A DNA stretch of 64,000 nt, taken from contig FJUW01000013.1 in the NCBI GenBank assembly GCA_900074885.1, forward strand, positions 248,001 through 312,000, given 5' to 3'. A program made the translations under genes and the position numbers. Of the stretch, positions 23,894 to 34,565 are shown in pieces (position 1 is the first letter of the stretch; each line of letters starts with the position of its first letter). This DNA is from Rhynchosporium graminicola. Taxonomy: Eukaryota > Ascomycota > Leotiomycetes > Helotiales > Ploettnerulaceae. Below the pieces are notes generated by a model, which saw only the letters and a program-made list of their open reading frames with translations, had not been told where the DNA came from and did no database searches.

Positions 23894-24451
23894 TGGAGAA
23901 GCAACAACCGACAACCGTCGAGTATTACAATTTTGGCCGGAAGAATAGTTGAGTCCTGCCCAAACTTCCGAGCATTATTTGCCAGCCTTTCTCTACCTAC
24001 CTTCTGCCAGTCTAGGATATGCTACAAAAGACTAGTATATGAAGCACTGTATAGCTTGGATACACGGTAACAGATGAGCTTGGAAATTACAATCAAATTC
24101 TTTGCAACATTTACCTTGTCAGACGACTACATATCCTTCGCGCTAGACAAAGTCAAACGCATCCCGTGTCTGTAAATGATGCCCCTTCTACTGCGTTCTG
24201 GCACTTTGCGCCCTCATCCATTGATCTATCGGAAATGCTACGAAAGTCTGTCAGCTTCTAAAGGACATTGCTTACAATGCATCTCATTGTTCGCCATCTG
24301 AGTCAAGCACCAGATGTCAATCTCCAGAATGCTCGACAACAGCTCTTTCTTCCAATTCGGATGCTATAAGTCGAGATGCCTCGCTACTTTAGTCCAGAGG
24401 CACGATTAAGATCAAGTCACTTTACCGCGCATCGCAGTTACATACTGCAAA
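23894..24451. other. intergenic
   Basis: 3' flank of the acidic-protein gene and the possible promoter of the next one. Nothing recognisable. Confidence 0.55.
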
Positions 24452-25138
24452 ATGGCACCCGGCCCGTTCTGCTGCTACAACGCCGTCCCCTCCACCCTCC
24501 GCTACGCAACAAGCCTCCTTCCCAACACAATACTCCACCAACCGCTTGCCAAATCCAAAGGCTCTGCCCCTCTCTTAACATGCTTCCTCGCGCACCTTTT
24601 GAAGACCAACCTCCCAATCCCATCCAGCGCACCGGAAAAGAGTAACCATATCTTCTTCGTTATCATTCAAGTCAAGAAAATGCACCCCCTCGAACAAAAG
24701 AATGAGTCCAAAGCAAAGAACACCGCCAAGACAGCTCCCTCGCCTGCTTCTTCCTCTATGTCCGTCATCTCTGCTCCAGCTGCCGCTCCAAGCACCCAAG
24801 TCTCGGGATCCAGGCGGATTAACAATATCGCTATTGGTGCGATTCTGGGCGCCATTGTATCACCATTCTCCAACTTCGAGCAAGCGTCATACTTTGTTGC
24901 CATCGAGAAGAGCAGTTCAGCCACGGTTCTCGATCAGAACAGTCCGCTCTTCGGTAGAGGATTCCGCGAGATCAAGACGCAGGAAGCTATGGAGAGTCTG
25001 AGATTCCATGGGACTGGTATCACGATTGGTGATGGAGAGGTTTGGGTTGAGAGAGACGGAGCTGAAAAGTTTTGGTGTGAGGCTCATGGGGTATGGTTTG
25101 AAATGAAGGTGTGGGTCAGAGAGGGCGGTGGTGTTTAG
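24452..25138 (+). CDS. hypothetical protein, weak gene model
   Basis: An open frame of 228 codons runs from ATG 24452. Third codon positions are C-rich in the first half, as in neighbouring genes. The second half (from MHPLEQKNE) has an Ala/Ser/Pro-rich linker and a compact segment ending GEVWVERDGAEKFWCEAHGVWFE in two adjoining parts, which looks like folded protein. There is no signal peptide and no recognised domain. The true start could be the ATG at about 24680, or an intron could remove part of the first half. I do not recognise the family. Confidence 0.42.
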   Translation: MAPGPFCCYNAVPSTLRYATSLLPNTILHQPLAKSKGSAPLLTCFLAHLLKTNLPIPSSAPEKSNHIFFVIIQVKKMHPLEQKNESKAKNTAKTAPSPASSSMSVISAPAAAPSTQVSGSRRINNIAIGAILGAIVSPFSNFEQASYFVAIEKSSSATVLDQNSPLFGRGFREIKTQEAMESLRFHGTGITIGDGEVWVERDGAEKFWCEAHGVWFEMKVWVREGGGV

Positions 25139-26502
25139 CTGAGAGGCTGGCAGGGAGCAAGTTGTGCGTTGATGGGAATTTTGGATTGAGATTTGGATGC
25201 AGATTTAGATTTGGTTGGGTGCGTTGGATACTCGTGCTTTCGTTTTTTGATCAGCTTTTGATCGGTTGAACTAGGGAGACGATCGATTTCAGAAAAGAGT
25301 GGCCGCTTTGGCGAAACTGATATGATTTCAAGAAGTGCCAATGCAGTCAGTCTCCTGTGAAATTTACATCATTCCCGAAGTCAAATTTTTGTAATTTTGT
25401 CGGTCATTTAACTAAAACGATTTAGATAATCAAGTGAAGTTCCGATAATAGTTCGTGACTTTGATATCTTTCCCGTACTCCGATATTAGCTACCTCTTTT
25501 TGCCCCAACCGGCCTCTCCTCTGACATGGTCAAACAGAGATGAAGGCGAGGGCCGCGAGTCGTAGACAATCATTCCTTTCCAACAGACCAGAGGATGGAA
25601 TGATCCAAGACGTCAGCAGATTGACCCCACACAAAATAACAGACACACAACCTAGAAGTCTATAAACATGACCGGAGTTTCAAACCCGCTCCAACCAACT
25701 AAGGATCGGGCAAACAAAAGCCTTCGTCGACGAAACATTACACTCACTTTCCAGAAGAGACGAGACGGAAATTTCTATTCACTACTGGAATTTCACCAAT
25801 TTCACTGGCTGAGGATCTGTGACGTGAGCGCCATCTATGTTCGTGATTTTGTGTGTTGATAAACGTTTTTCACTCTTCTCTTGAGTTTGCTCAGATGTGT
25901 CTTGGTAGGCGGGCCCTGTGCTAGTTTGCCACAGCGCATTTGTCTGGCTGTGACCGGATTAGCGGATGTCTACATGTTGCGAGGTATGAGTGACATGGCA
26001 GTACGACATTTGATGAACAATACAAAGTGCACGACTTTCGCAGAGTCATTTAAATCGTTTGTCAGAGCTGTGGTTTTTGTGGCGGATGCTGAATTGTCCT
26101 TTACCTTGTTTGCTGGAGGTATTTAAAAGAGTTAGAGTGACGAACCTTATACTCGGGACTTGAAAATTTAAGTAGTTTTACAACGTCCCATACATATCCA
26201 TATGTTGTAGAATATACGGTGATAACGATCGTGTGAGAGCCATGTGGCTCCTCAGTTGTGATTCTGCTCTTGCTGTCTCTGACAATTCAGAATGAGATCA
26301 TCGAGCTGGACATCCAGCACCTGGAGGAGAGAGACAAAGGGTATATAGCAAGGACATACGATCCCTAACCTTATTGAAATCAATCCATACTTCTCCAGGT
26401 AATTACAATCTCACTCCAGCGACCTCCAAGCCACTTTCAAAAAAGCACATCAACAAAATCCTCGCTTAACCCCCAGCATCCATCCACCCACTTGCCCCAA
26501 TC
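25139..26502. other. intergenic, 1.4 kb
   Basis: No firm gene. A 63-codon frame with an ATG at 25668 is discussed as a finding because part of it is faintly MADS-box-like. The rest is unremarkable. Confidence 0.5.
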
Positions 26503-27006
26503 ATGTGCACCGGAAACATCCACGAGGATTGGTACTGCTGCAGACCATATCTTCTCACCGTGCACGCCTACCAAAACGCGCTCTTCGGACTCGCCCAGCC
26601 GATCAAGCACTTGCTCTCCGAAGGCGCCAACCGACGCGTGATGTGCCAATTCGACGGCTATCCACCGGACCACATCACTCCACCTCTCGTCATCGAAGTC
26701 CAGCGCGACCACCGGGCCAAAGACGGCCTCCTAAAAACGACTCGATACTACTACTTCGCACTAGATCGAGAGAGTGGCGTTTGGTACGATATCGGGACGG
26801 AGAGGTGGATGCAGATTAGAGGTTGGATGGCGGTGGATTCGGGGGTTAAGATACCTTGTGCTGATCATCGGATCTCGCATTATTTCACCATGTATCGAAC
26901 GCATGAGGAGATTTCGAGATTGTACTTGGGGCGGGACAAGGCTTTGAAGTTCGGAGCGAGTCCGTTGTCTCATAGGGATGCGAGGAAGGAGAAGGCGAGG
27001 GCTTAG
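26503..27006 (+). CDS. hypothetical protein, lineage-restricted
   Basis: Single exon, 167 codons, with a clear ATG context (CCAATCATGTGC). There is no signal peptide or membrane segment. The protein has a CC pair near the start (YCCRPY), a Tyr/Trp-rich central part (TRYYYFALDRES, VWYDIGTERW) and a conserved-looking end (KIPCADHRISHYFTMYR) followed by a basic tail (RDARKEKARA). C-rich third positions support real coding. The function is unknown. The order of its aromatic, Cys and Arg residues is echoed in the gene at 32916-33545, suggesting distant paralogy. Confidence 0.65.
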   Translation: MCTGNIHEDWYCCRPYLLTVHAYQNALFGLAQPIKHLLSEGANRRVMCQFDGYPPDHITPPLVIEVQRDHRAKDGLLKTTRYYYFALDRESGVWYDIGTERWMQIRGWMAVDSGVKIPCADHRISHYFTMYRTHEEISRLYLGRDKALKFGASPLSHRDARKEKARA

Positions 27007-27788
27007 TCGATCGAGAAGGGGATGAGAAAGGGATCTTGAGTATTATTATGCGTTCATAGGTTCAATTTGCATGGTCTTGACATAGTTTTTTCAAGCCTGG
27101 CTTACGATTTTGAGTCTCTTGGGTCAAAATGTTGAACGAGCCTCTTGATAGAGTGCTGCTCGGCTTTGTTGTCTCACAACTTCTACAATTACCTCTAGAT
27201 CTCGGCACCAAGTTATTTAATTATAGGACTCGGGTCAACGTAAAAGACCCCACAGTTTCAAAGAAAATTATCCCATAAGGCTTCTTGAAGCTGCCAATCT
27301 GTGTACTGGCTTGTCACTATGTGGTCCATCATCTATAGCTTTCCGCTAGCCGCAGATTTGTTTGCTACTACGTGGTTGTCTGCGTACCAAACATAATACC
27401 TTAGAAGCTAGCTCTAATTACAGTCAATATAAGCTCAGCTGAGTAAGGGCTATCTGTTACATAGGATTTATTTCTATAGAAACATATCAGCAGGGCGAGG
27501 CTAGTGGAAGTATTACGCGACTACCAAATGCGCCCGCGGCTGAACCACGATGAAAGATGAGGCCTAACTCTCCATACCCACAATGTATTCATCTCCCGTT
27601 ACGAATTCACCTCAAATTGTTTCCTATGTATGTTTGCTGCCTGAAATAAACTATTTCGAGAACTCAAAAACATCGTCTCCCCAGACAACTCCACCACAAA
27701 AACATCAACAATAGGAACGAACGGCAATACGAACAATTCTACAGCTTCTCACAATACCAAGTACAATACCAACTACTAATAGCTCAAG
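27007..27788. other. intergenic
   Basis: 3' flank plus an A/C-rich leader of the next gene (CAACAATAGG-type stretch just before the ATG at 27789). No gene is seen. Confidence 0.55.
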
Positions 27789-28757
27789 ATGGAATTCCTT
27801 AGCCAGGATATATTCTACGAGTGTTCTACTCCGACAGAACCTCCTTCATCATATACCAATTGGTTCTCCCTCCGTCTTTCTCTTCCTCTTCCGTTGATCT
27901 CGTTCTTTCGACGTAAGATTGGCTCTGGTCCGGGTACTGCCAAGACCTCTCTTCATCATGATCAGGATTCTCATAGCCATGTTACCAATCATTCCAACGT
28001 CGATAATGCTGCTCCACCTCAGCTTCCAGAAGTTCCAAGTGTTATGGAAGTCGCATGCACCGGTCACATGATCAACTACAACCTCCCTTTCGTCCCTCAA
28101 ACCCCTCCTTCTACCCCTCCACAAGGCTCGAGACCGGTATTTGATTGCAGTTATGAAGAAGATGAATACGATTCGACCCTCAGTACCCCTCCTCTTTCCC
28201 CATCCTCTTCAAGATCGACGTCAACAGCAACCACATGGCTAAGCGAGCCATCAACACCCACTCGAAACAGCGGCATCGAACCACACTGCTTCCCGATCTC
28301 CCCACTATCTGAATTCTCATCTCCTTCTATCAAACCGAATGATATTTGTCATCTATTGGCGAATCAGAAATCCGAATGGAATGACACAGGCATCACGTCT
28401 TCACAAATTACCACGATCCCTAGCCAAGAGTCCACTCGGAAGCAGTCCTCGTCGAACAAGACAACCAAGAAGCAGAAGCAGAAACAAAAGAACCGACCAA
28501 AGTATCCATTCCACGTCTTGGAAACAGGCCCTTTCATCCCAGAAGGCCTCCATCTCGTCCAATTCCCCGCGTCCAGCATGATCATCGCTCCTGATACACT
28601 CGAAGCTGGACACATCATCGGTTATGGAAGTCGCGCCGTCCAATCCTCTGCTTTCAAGATTGCGCGCGAAAGACGCCAGATCATGAGGAATAAAGCCCGG
28701 CATTACGGAATGGGTGATACGTTGAAGACGGTCGGGCTCCATGGTTCAACGAGCTGA
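27789..28757 (+). CDS. hypothetical Ser/Pro-rich protein
   Basis: Single exon of 322 codons from ATG 27789. The first ~45 residues include a hydrophobic stretch (LRLSLPLPLISFF) too irregular to call a membrane helix. The middle is Ser/Thr/Pro-rich with many SP/TP phospho-like sites (PQTPPSTPP, LSTPPLSPSSS). A basic run (KKQKQKQKNRPK) at about 227-238 could act as a nuclear localisation signal. The last ~80 residues look folded (LETGPFIPEGLHLVQF ... KIARERRQIMRNKAR). No known domain is recognised. The SP/TP density and basic run suggest a regulated, possibly nuclear protein, but this is inference. Confidence 0.63.
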   Translation: MEFLSQDIFYECSTPTEPPSSYTNWFSLRLSLPLPLISFFRRKIGSGPGTAKTSLHHDQDSHSHVTNHSNVDNAAPPQLPEVPSVMEVACTGHMINYNLPFVPQTPPSTPPQGSRPVFDCSYEEDEYDSTLSTPPLSPSSSRSTSTATTWLSEPSTPTRNSGIEPHCFPISPLSEFSSPSIKPNDICHLLANQKSEWNDTGITSSQITTIPSQESTRKQSSSNKTTKKQKQKQKNRPKYPFHVLETGPFIPEGLHLVQFPASSMIIAPDTLEAGHIIGYGSRAVQSSAFKIARERRQIMRNKARHYGMGDTLKTVGLHGSTS

Positions 28758-31284
28758 GAAAGTGGGAATTTGAAGGAGGACAGCGAGGAGCGTGAGCAGA
28801 ATCTGAGATATTTGTGCGCTGGAAGCTGTGCAGGAAGTGCAATGGACGTGAAGACGCTCGAATGTCGTGATGGAAATGAAGCCGGGTAGTTTGATTGTCT
28901 CCACTGGTTGAAAGAGAGGTGTTGTGCCAATCTTGCGCTGCTATATTGCGTTGCGTATGCACAAGAAAGATGTGATTGGTGTTGACGGGGCCGAGGATAT
29001 GATTTGGGATTTGGATGGAATTTTGGGCCTTCACAATAAGTTCTTCATTTCGGAGTTGAGATTAGCATGGAAGTCGGTCGTATTTAGCTCTGGAGGTTTG
29101 GCTCCGCGAACAAGGTCGTTACTTCGTTGGGAAGGGAACACAAGCTAGGAGTTGGGGAAGACTGGAAGAATCGGATCGAGGCACTTTCAAATCGGGCCTT
29201 TCCGACTTCTGCTTTCAATTTAAGGTTAGAGGAAATTTATATCGAGAAATGAAATTCCCCTTCTCCCGACACGCTTGTGACTAGAGAAGAAATAATAAGA
29301 CTCACATCATTTTGTGACATCGCTACTAGTGACACGGTAGAGAGCTTCACTGGATTCAAGTGGCGTTTCCATTCACACGCATTCCGTATGATGGACCAAC
29401 CAGTACCAAGGATGAATATCGATGTCAGAGTCCGGATTTCGAGATCTCGTGGCAAATCTCTCGCAACGGAGTTTGACTCGATATAGTTTTGATGGAGCCA
29501 AGATCCTAAGTTCTGCAATGTCTTCGCGATTCGAAATACTCAATAGGACGAAGTCCTTGGACAAACTCCATTTGAAGTTGATCTAGACTCCTCAGCCTCT
29601 CACGTAAACGGCTTCTCACTGAGGCCGCGCAGTTCTGACAGAATTCTCCTCAGCTGATCTGTGAGGCCTAACTTCTCGTCTTGCGGCAACCCCTTCAAAG
29701 TCCGTCCATACTCTCTCCTTTAACATAATCCATCGTTATGCTCCTCGTCATTTGTGCTGTGGTCAAAGTACACGTACGGAACAGGAATATCATTATGCTT
29801 CTCGATAAATATCATGGTCTATGTCTCAGAAGGTCGCAGATCTGGACTCATTTTGACGACTTGATTTTAGTAATGAGCAATCTTGCGCTTGAAGGAGGAG
29901 TGCAGCACAACTCCTTACGAAATGATGAGCCAAATGATGAGCAGGGGTAAGCATGAGAGGACAGCATTAACGTTTGTATCCTGCACCTTTGTCTCCCGTT
30001 CTGAGCTAATTTACAGAACTTCGGGGAAGTAAACACCATTGCGATCCAAACGAGGAAGCTCTTTGAAACAGTGTGAGAAAATTGGGGACATAGATGGGTA
30101 TATGATGGTGTCGTGAACAGGTAGGTGCTCTTCGGTAGTGGCAGGGCAGGAGGCTCGCAGTTTGAAGTGGAGCACGGGCCACCACCGCCGGATGATGTGC
30201 CTGTGCCTCCTGCTTCATGTTCGTAACAGGTGAAAAGGGCGATGGTGATTGAAGACACTAGCGTGCTCATGAGAAGTTCGGGGTGCTTGCTACGATTATG
30301 ACAGAAATATAGAATGAAAAAGACGAGTAGTGAAGGTAAGGTACTTGGTAGACGTGCGGCCCGCAGTTTGGGTTGGTATGGTTTCGCTTGGACGCTTCGG
30401 TAAGCACACCCCTAACCAACTGTATTGACAACCTGGAACCGACACTTTGATTCTACCTATGCTTGTATTATTCGGCACGCAGTCGTCTACGGAGGTTTCA
30501 TGAATCCATTGATCTACAAGCGAGCTCGATCAGGAGGATGGAGAAGGATCATTGGCTTCCGTGCCTAACGGTGATGGGTTTGGCAGCATATAATACATCA
30601 TATGCGAATTTTCCATTTTTTTCATTGAAGGCGAGGCAATGCAAAGGAATCCGGGATAAGAGTAACCCATGATCACATCCAATCTTCTCTGTTTCTCCAG
30701 CAATCGATCACTACCCATACAGGAAAGTGGTCTTGTCTTCCTGGACGATCCATTGATTTATGTTCTAGTACACAGAGTTCAGCAGCATGACAACCAAACT
30801 TGAGCACCGACCGATAAATGACATTTCTGACAGCCGCTGTCACTCCGCTTCCAGACGAGTGTGTTTCAACTTTCAAAAGACTCGGACGAGGGCGTGTTTC
30901 GCAAACGTCCGGACTTGGTGTACAGCCCGCCAGACTGGGGATAGCCAACGGCTTTCTGTACCAGGCCGGCAACTCTCCGAATGTGTCCCCACAAAAGTTG
31001 TCCACCAGGAACCGACTTGGCGGCCTCCGTCCCAAACAGCATTATTTGAGGCCCTTGAGGTCCTTAAGGGGTGGCTGCGGAAATCAGAACATACACCCGT
31101 CCCAGGAGGCAATCAGGTATATAAGTTCGAGGTATGCCCACATGTTTGACTTCTTCTCATCATCCTTCTTTATCCTCTTCTATTCTTTTCTACACTCATT
31201 CCCGCCGGTCGGTCGCTCGTTAGATTTCCAATCCTATAACTTAAACTTCATTTTGTCAATAAAACCCCTTCCTCGAAAGTCATA
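28758..31284. other. intergenic, 2.5 kb
   Basis: Several frames of 100-155 codons occur on both strands (29848-30270 minus, 30673-31035 minus, 30818-31285 plus). They overlap one another and show no domains or plausible introns, so no gene is claimed. The last ~160 bp hold the promoter and leader of the secreted protein gene. Confidence 0.5.
31118..31125 (+). promoter_or_regulatory. TATA-like element of secreted protein gene
   Basis: TATATAAG lies 160 bp upstream of the ATG at 31285 and is followed by a pyrimidine-rich leader (TTCTTCTC, CTTCTTTATCC). This fits a strongly expressed fungal gene with a ~100-nt leader. It is identified by sequence match only. Confidence 0.45.
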
Positions 31285-31680
31285 ATGCAGTTCTCAATCG
31301 CCACTATCGTGCTCGCGCTCAGCGCCCTCACCTCTGCATCTGTCATCCTCGAGCGCCAAACAAGAGCAACCGGTGCATGCTGTCTCCCCAGCAAGAGCAT
31401 CAAGCAAGAAGTGTGCACAACTGCTGGTGGAGCCCAAGGAAGATGTGTCCCAGGTGGCGGTGGAGCCAACTGTCAGTGATACTCGTTCCGATCACTTTGA
31501 ACCATAGCTAACGGTGTTTTCACAGGTAACGGAGCTTTGGACTGTGTTGCCCAGACAGCGTTGACCTGCGACGCCTCCGTCATTGAGCGTGGCAACCCCC
31601 TCTGCCGTGCTAAGGTCGCCGGAGGACTACAGGACGGTACCAAGGTCATCCAAAATCTGTCTCAGGCCAAGGTCAACTAA
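31285..31680 (+). CDS. small secreted 8-cysteine protein
   Basis: Two exons (31285-31471, 31526-31680) with a 54-nt intron (GTCAGT donor, GCTAAC branch, CACAG acceptor) give 113 residues. Residues 1-19 are a typical signal peptide, and ILERQ just after may mark propeptide processing. The mature part has eight cysteines at 32, 33, 44, 54, 63, 69, 77 and 89, enough for four disulfides, and is Gly-rich. The spacing is CC-C-C-C-C-C-C, unlike hydrophobins, which have two separated CC pairs. Small cysteine-rich secreted proteins act in fungi as effectors, wall proteins or antimicrobials; which one applies here is unknown. A TATA box and pyrimidine leader suggest strong expression. Confidence 0.82.
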
Positions 31681-32915
31681 TTTGGGGCCCGTGGGAGGAT
31701 GGGAAGGAAAGCAAGGAAATCAACGGGTTGATCTCGAGGGAATGGATATCTGTAACTTCCCTTGATGGGAAGTGTCCTCTACAAAAGAAATGAAAGATTG
31801 ATCATAAAATATTCCCCCCACCTGCAACCGTGACATTGAGAGTGACTCCCGGAAATTTGAAGAAGATGGCAGTTATTGTGCGGCATAGAAGGTGAGTTTG
31901 TATCTAAAACTCCTAAGCGAGATCATCAGTCTAAATCCTCTTCTGCCATATATTACAAGAGAAAATCAAGAACAACTCTGGATACATCTACATGCGGCAC
32001 TTTCGGTAGCCTATGACATGATCTACACCAATGACCCATCGTTCAAGGTGATACAAAGTGTGACCATGGATGAGGATTGGGCCCCCTTGCCTCTAAATTA
32101 CCTGCAAGATGCATAGAAAGATTCTTGAGACGACCAGAAACTTGCTCCGCATCTTGAGATGAACAAGTAATTACGAATCACAGTTGACCACTCACCCTAC
32201 TCTCACTTAGTGATTAGCCGAGTGTCACTTATCAACATGGGCTTGCTACTGTCTTAAAACGAACAAGATTGCGGTAAGGACGAGAGCCATAGGAATGAAA
32301 GCCCAGTGCACGAACGGAATATTTGAGAAATTTCCGTATTTTGTAAGTTATTTATTGTGCTCTGAAGCGTGTTGCCATGAAAGTGGTGAAGATCTGATCC
32401 TTTCCTGATCAAGTAACGTATACTGAAATTATGAATCTCCCGAATCAAGAACGCTGTACGAATGAATGCGAGAAGATACCGCGCGAGTCAGCTCAAAGGG
32501 AGAAGACAACACTGGCTATATAGAAATCTGATTCTAATAAGCTGCATACTTCATTCAAAGGAGGGGTGGGGAGTTTGTATGGTAGTGGTATTACGTCCCA
32601 AGACCTAATGTAGAAGTAACTGAGTGGTTGCTGAAACTATTAACCCTGGTTCTAGCCTGTGAATCATAGGCTTGAAAGTACTGAATAGTAGGACGAGAAT
32701 GTTGTGAATCGGTGACTCAGAAACATGGAGTGAAGTCGACTCGTGGGACAGATATAAGTATTTCCAACTCCATCGCTCGACTGTTACCCAACATACACTT
32801 TCCCAAACCTCCTTACACTACTATCTCCACCATAATTATCTTTTTTTTCACTTACCCACCAACCAAAGATCACTTTACGACGAAGCAAAGCTTACGAACA
32901 AGTGAGACCAAGAAA
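31681..32915. other. intergenic, 1.2 kb
   Basis: 3' flank of the secreted gene and the promoter of the next gene. The last ~200 bp are a C/A-rich leader; upstream in-frame codons are open but begin without an ATG, so they are left out of the CDS. Confidence 0.55.
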
Positions 32916-33545
32916 ATGTCAACTCCATCAGAATTTAGCCCCATTTTCTGCTGCGGCTCAGCACATCCAGTCCATGATTCCTCCCACACAAAACTCCACA
33001 ACGATCCCAACCGCGGGCTTCACGAAGCCATCTTCCAGAGCTTCGTCGCCTTCGCCATGCGGCGCCAACACGCCACCGACCTCTACCACTTCATCATGGG
33101 CTTCTCACCCGACCCCTCACGACCACCCACGTCAGGTCTGATTCCCCAACCACAACCAGCACCCATCTTCTCGCTCGAAGCCTTGGAGAACAATCCTTTG
33201 ACACCACAAATCCCCTACGTCATTCACCTCACATCGCGCCATGACTTCGGCCCCGTATACTCCCACAGATACTTCGTGTGTCCGCCAGCTCTGGACGAAG
33301 ATTGGGTGGAAGTCAGTCTGATCCAGTGGTTTGCGAGAGGCGAGCCGTTCAAGATGAAGGCTGAGAAATGGGATATCAAGTGTAGGGGTGATTGCAAATT
33401 CTTCCGTATGACCTTGAGACCGAATTTGGCTATGCGAGGCTGCTATCCTGTGTCTGCTGGTGGCGCGCAGGAAGTGGAGTCTTCTGTTTCTGGTAGTGGG
33501 GATGATGTGTCGTTCGGTTCAGATTCTCAAACACCATTAGCATGA
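32916..33545 (+). CDS. hypothetical protein, possible paralogue of 26503-27006
   Basis: Single exon of 209 codons from ATG 32916 (MSTPSEFSP). The open frame continues upstream, but only from a non-ATG codon. There is no signal peptide or membrane helix. The protein starts with an FCCGSAHP motif, continues with a helical AIFQSFVAFAMRR, and has a Pro-rich stretch. The folded-looking end contains PYVIHLTSRH, RYFVC, DEDWVEVSLIQWF, KCRGDCKFFRMTLR, then an acidic Ser-rich tail. C-rich third positions support coding. The function is unknown. Confidence 0.62.
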   Translation: MSTPSEFSPIFCCGSAHPVHDSSHTKLHNDPNRGLHEAIFQSFVAFAMRRQHATDLYHFIMGFSPDPSRPPTSGLIPQPQPAPIFSLEALENNPLTPQIPYVIHLTSRHDFGPVYSHRYFVCPPALDEDWVEVSLIQWFARGEPFKMKAEKWDIKCRGDCKFFRMTLRPNLAMRGCYPVSAGGAQEVESSVSGSGDDVSFGSDSQTPLA

Positions 33546-34565
33546 TGAAAATTAGCATGAGGCTATGCATTTTTGCGTAGGAAAGCTGTAAGAGAGACTT
33601 TGTGTCGAGTAGGCGTTGCTTTTCTCTATCGTGGGTCTGCGTTGGATTGTACGGAGATGTTATGATGATCGCCTGTCTGGAATTTGGATGAATCAAGATT
33701 ATAGTGGCTTCCTGCGAGACGTATCCGCAGGACACGTATGCTGTGAGCTGTACATACTCTTCGCTACCGATGAATTGTCATTGATCTTTGTACATATATT
33801 ATTGCATGGTCTATGATTTCAAAGAGAGTCAAAGACTTGAGAATATCTCGAGGGGTCCCCAGTTGATTTTGGCATAGACAAAACTCCGAGTATCACTTGA
33901 TATTTCGACGGTACCCTGGTCTGAATGCTCAACTACAAATTTCATATGTGACTGTGTAGAAACAAAGGGGGGGACTCGTTGAGAAACAAACGATCACTTG
34001 CCTCTCAGGACATTAGTAGCCATTTCACAAGCTCTATATTCTAAGAGCTGATTCTGAGCAAACAATCTTCAGTACTTTCGCGTGTAATTGAAGAAGAAAA
34101 ACTTGTTATTGAGACCAGGAAACTTCCTGGGTTGCCGAATCGTTGAACGAAGCTTCACATAAACGACGTAGGGGCCTAGTCGTCCTTTTTCAAGACTGCG
34201 AAGAAGACATTCGTGACCGTACAGTGAGGAAGGTCAAAAGGAAAAAACCCTAGAAACTTGAGATGGTTGAATCGATCATAATTCACTCAACTTGAGTTTG
34301 ATCGTCGTTGACGTCTCATCAGAAGCTAAACAGCTGCTCCCCTGTTGGACGCCCAAATCCCTCGGCCCGGACCTCGGCACATCGCGTCCCTCTAGGAGAC
34401 CACAAGCTTCCAACTGTTGAACCTCATCGCCGCATTTTCATTCATATCTCTGTCATTCTCTTCTCCTTGCCTACCTATACCTACTTAACTACCTACCTAC
34501 CCTGGCATGCAATTATAACAGTCCTCGTTAAATTTCTCTTTTCTATTTCAACAAAAGTCCTCAAG
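33546..34565. other. intergenic with pyrimidine-rich leader
   Basis: No gene is seen up to the PEX11-like ATG. The last ~130 bp are C/T-rich with CTACCTAC-type repeats (34467-34502), typical of fungal leaders. Confidence 0.55.

Noticed and set aside
13833..27414. Shared 14-mer ATACCTTAGAAGCT at about 13834 and 27397
   Set aside because: Exact 14-base matches are expected several times by chance in 64 kb and flanks do not align.
29848..30270. Minus-strand frame starting MSTLVSSITIALF
   Set aside because: The start looks faintly signal-like but the rest has no Cys pattern, fold or splice support; overlaps other equal frames.
31285..31680. Hydrophobin
   Set aside because: Eight cysteines are present but only one CC pair, at the first position; the hydrophobin order C-CC-C-C-CC-C is not met.
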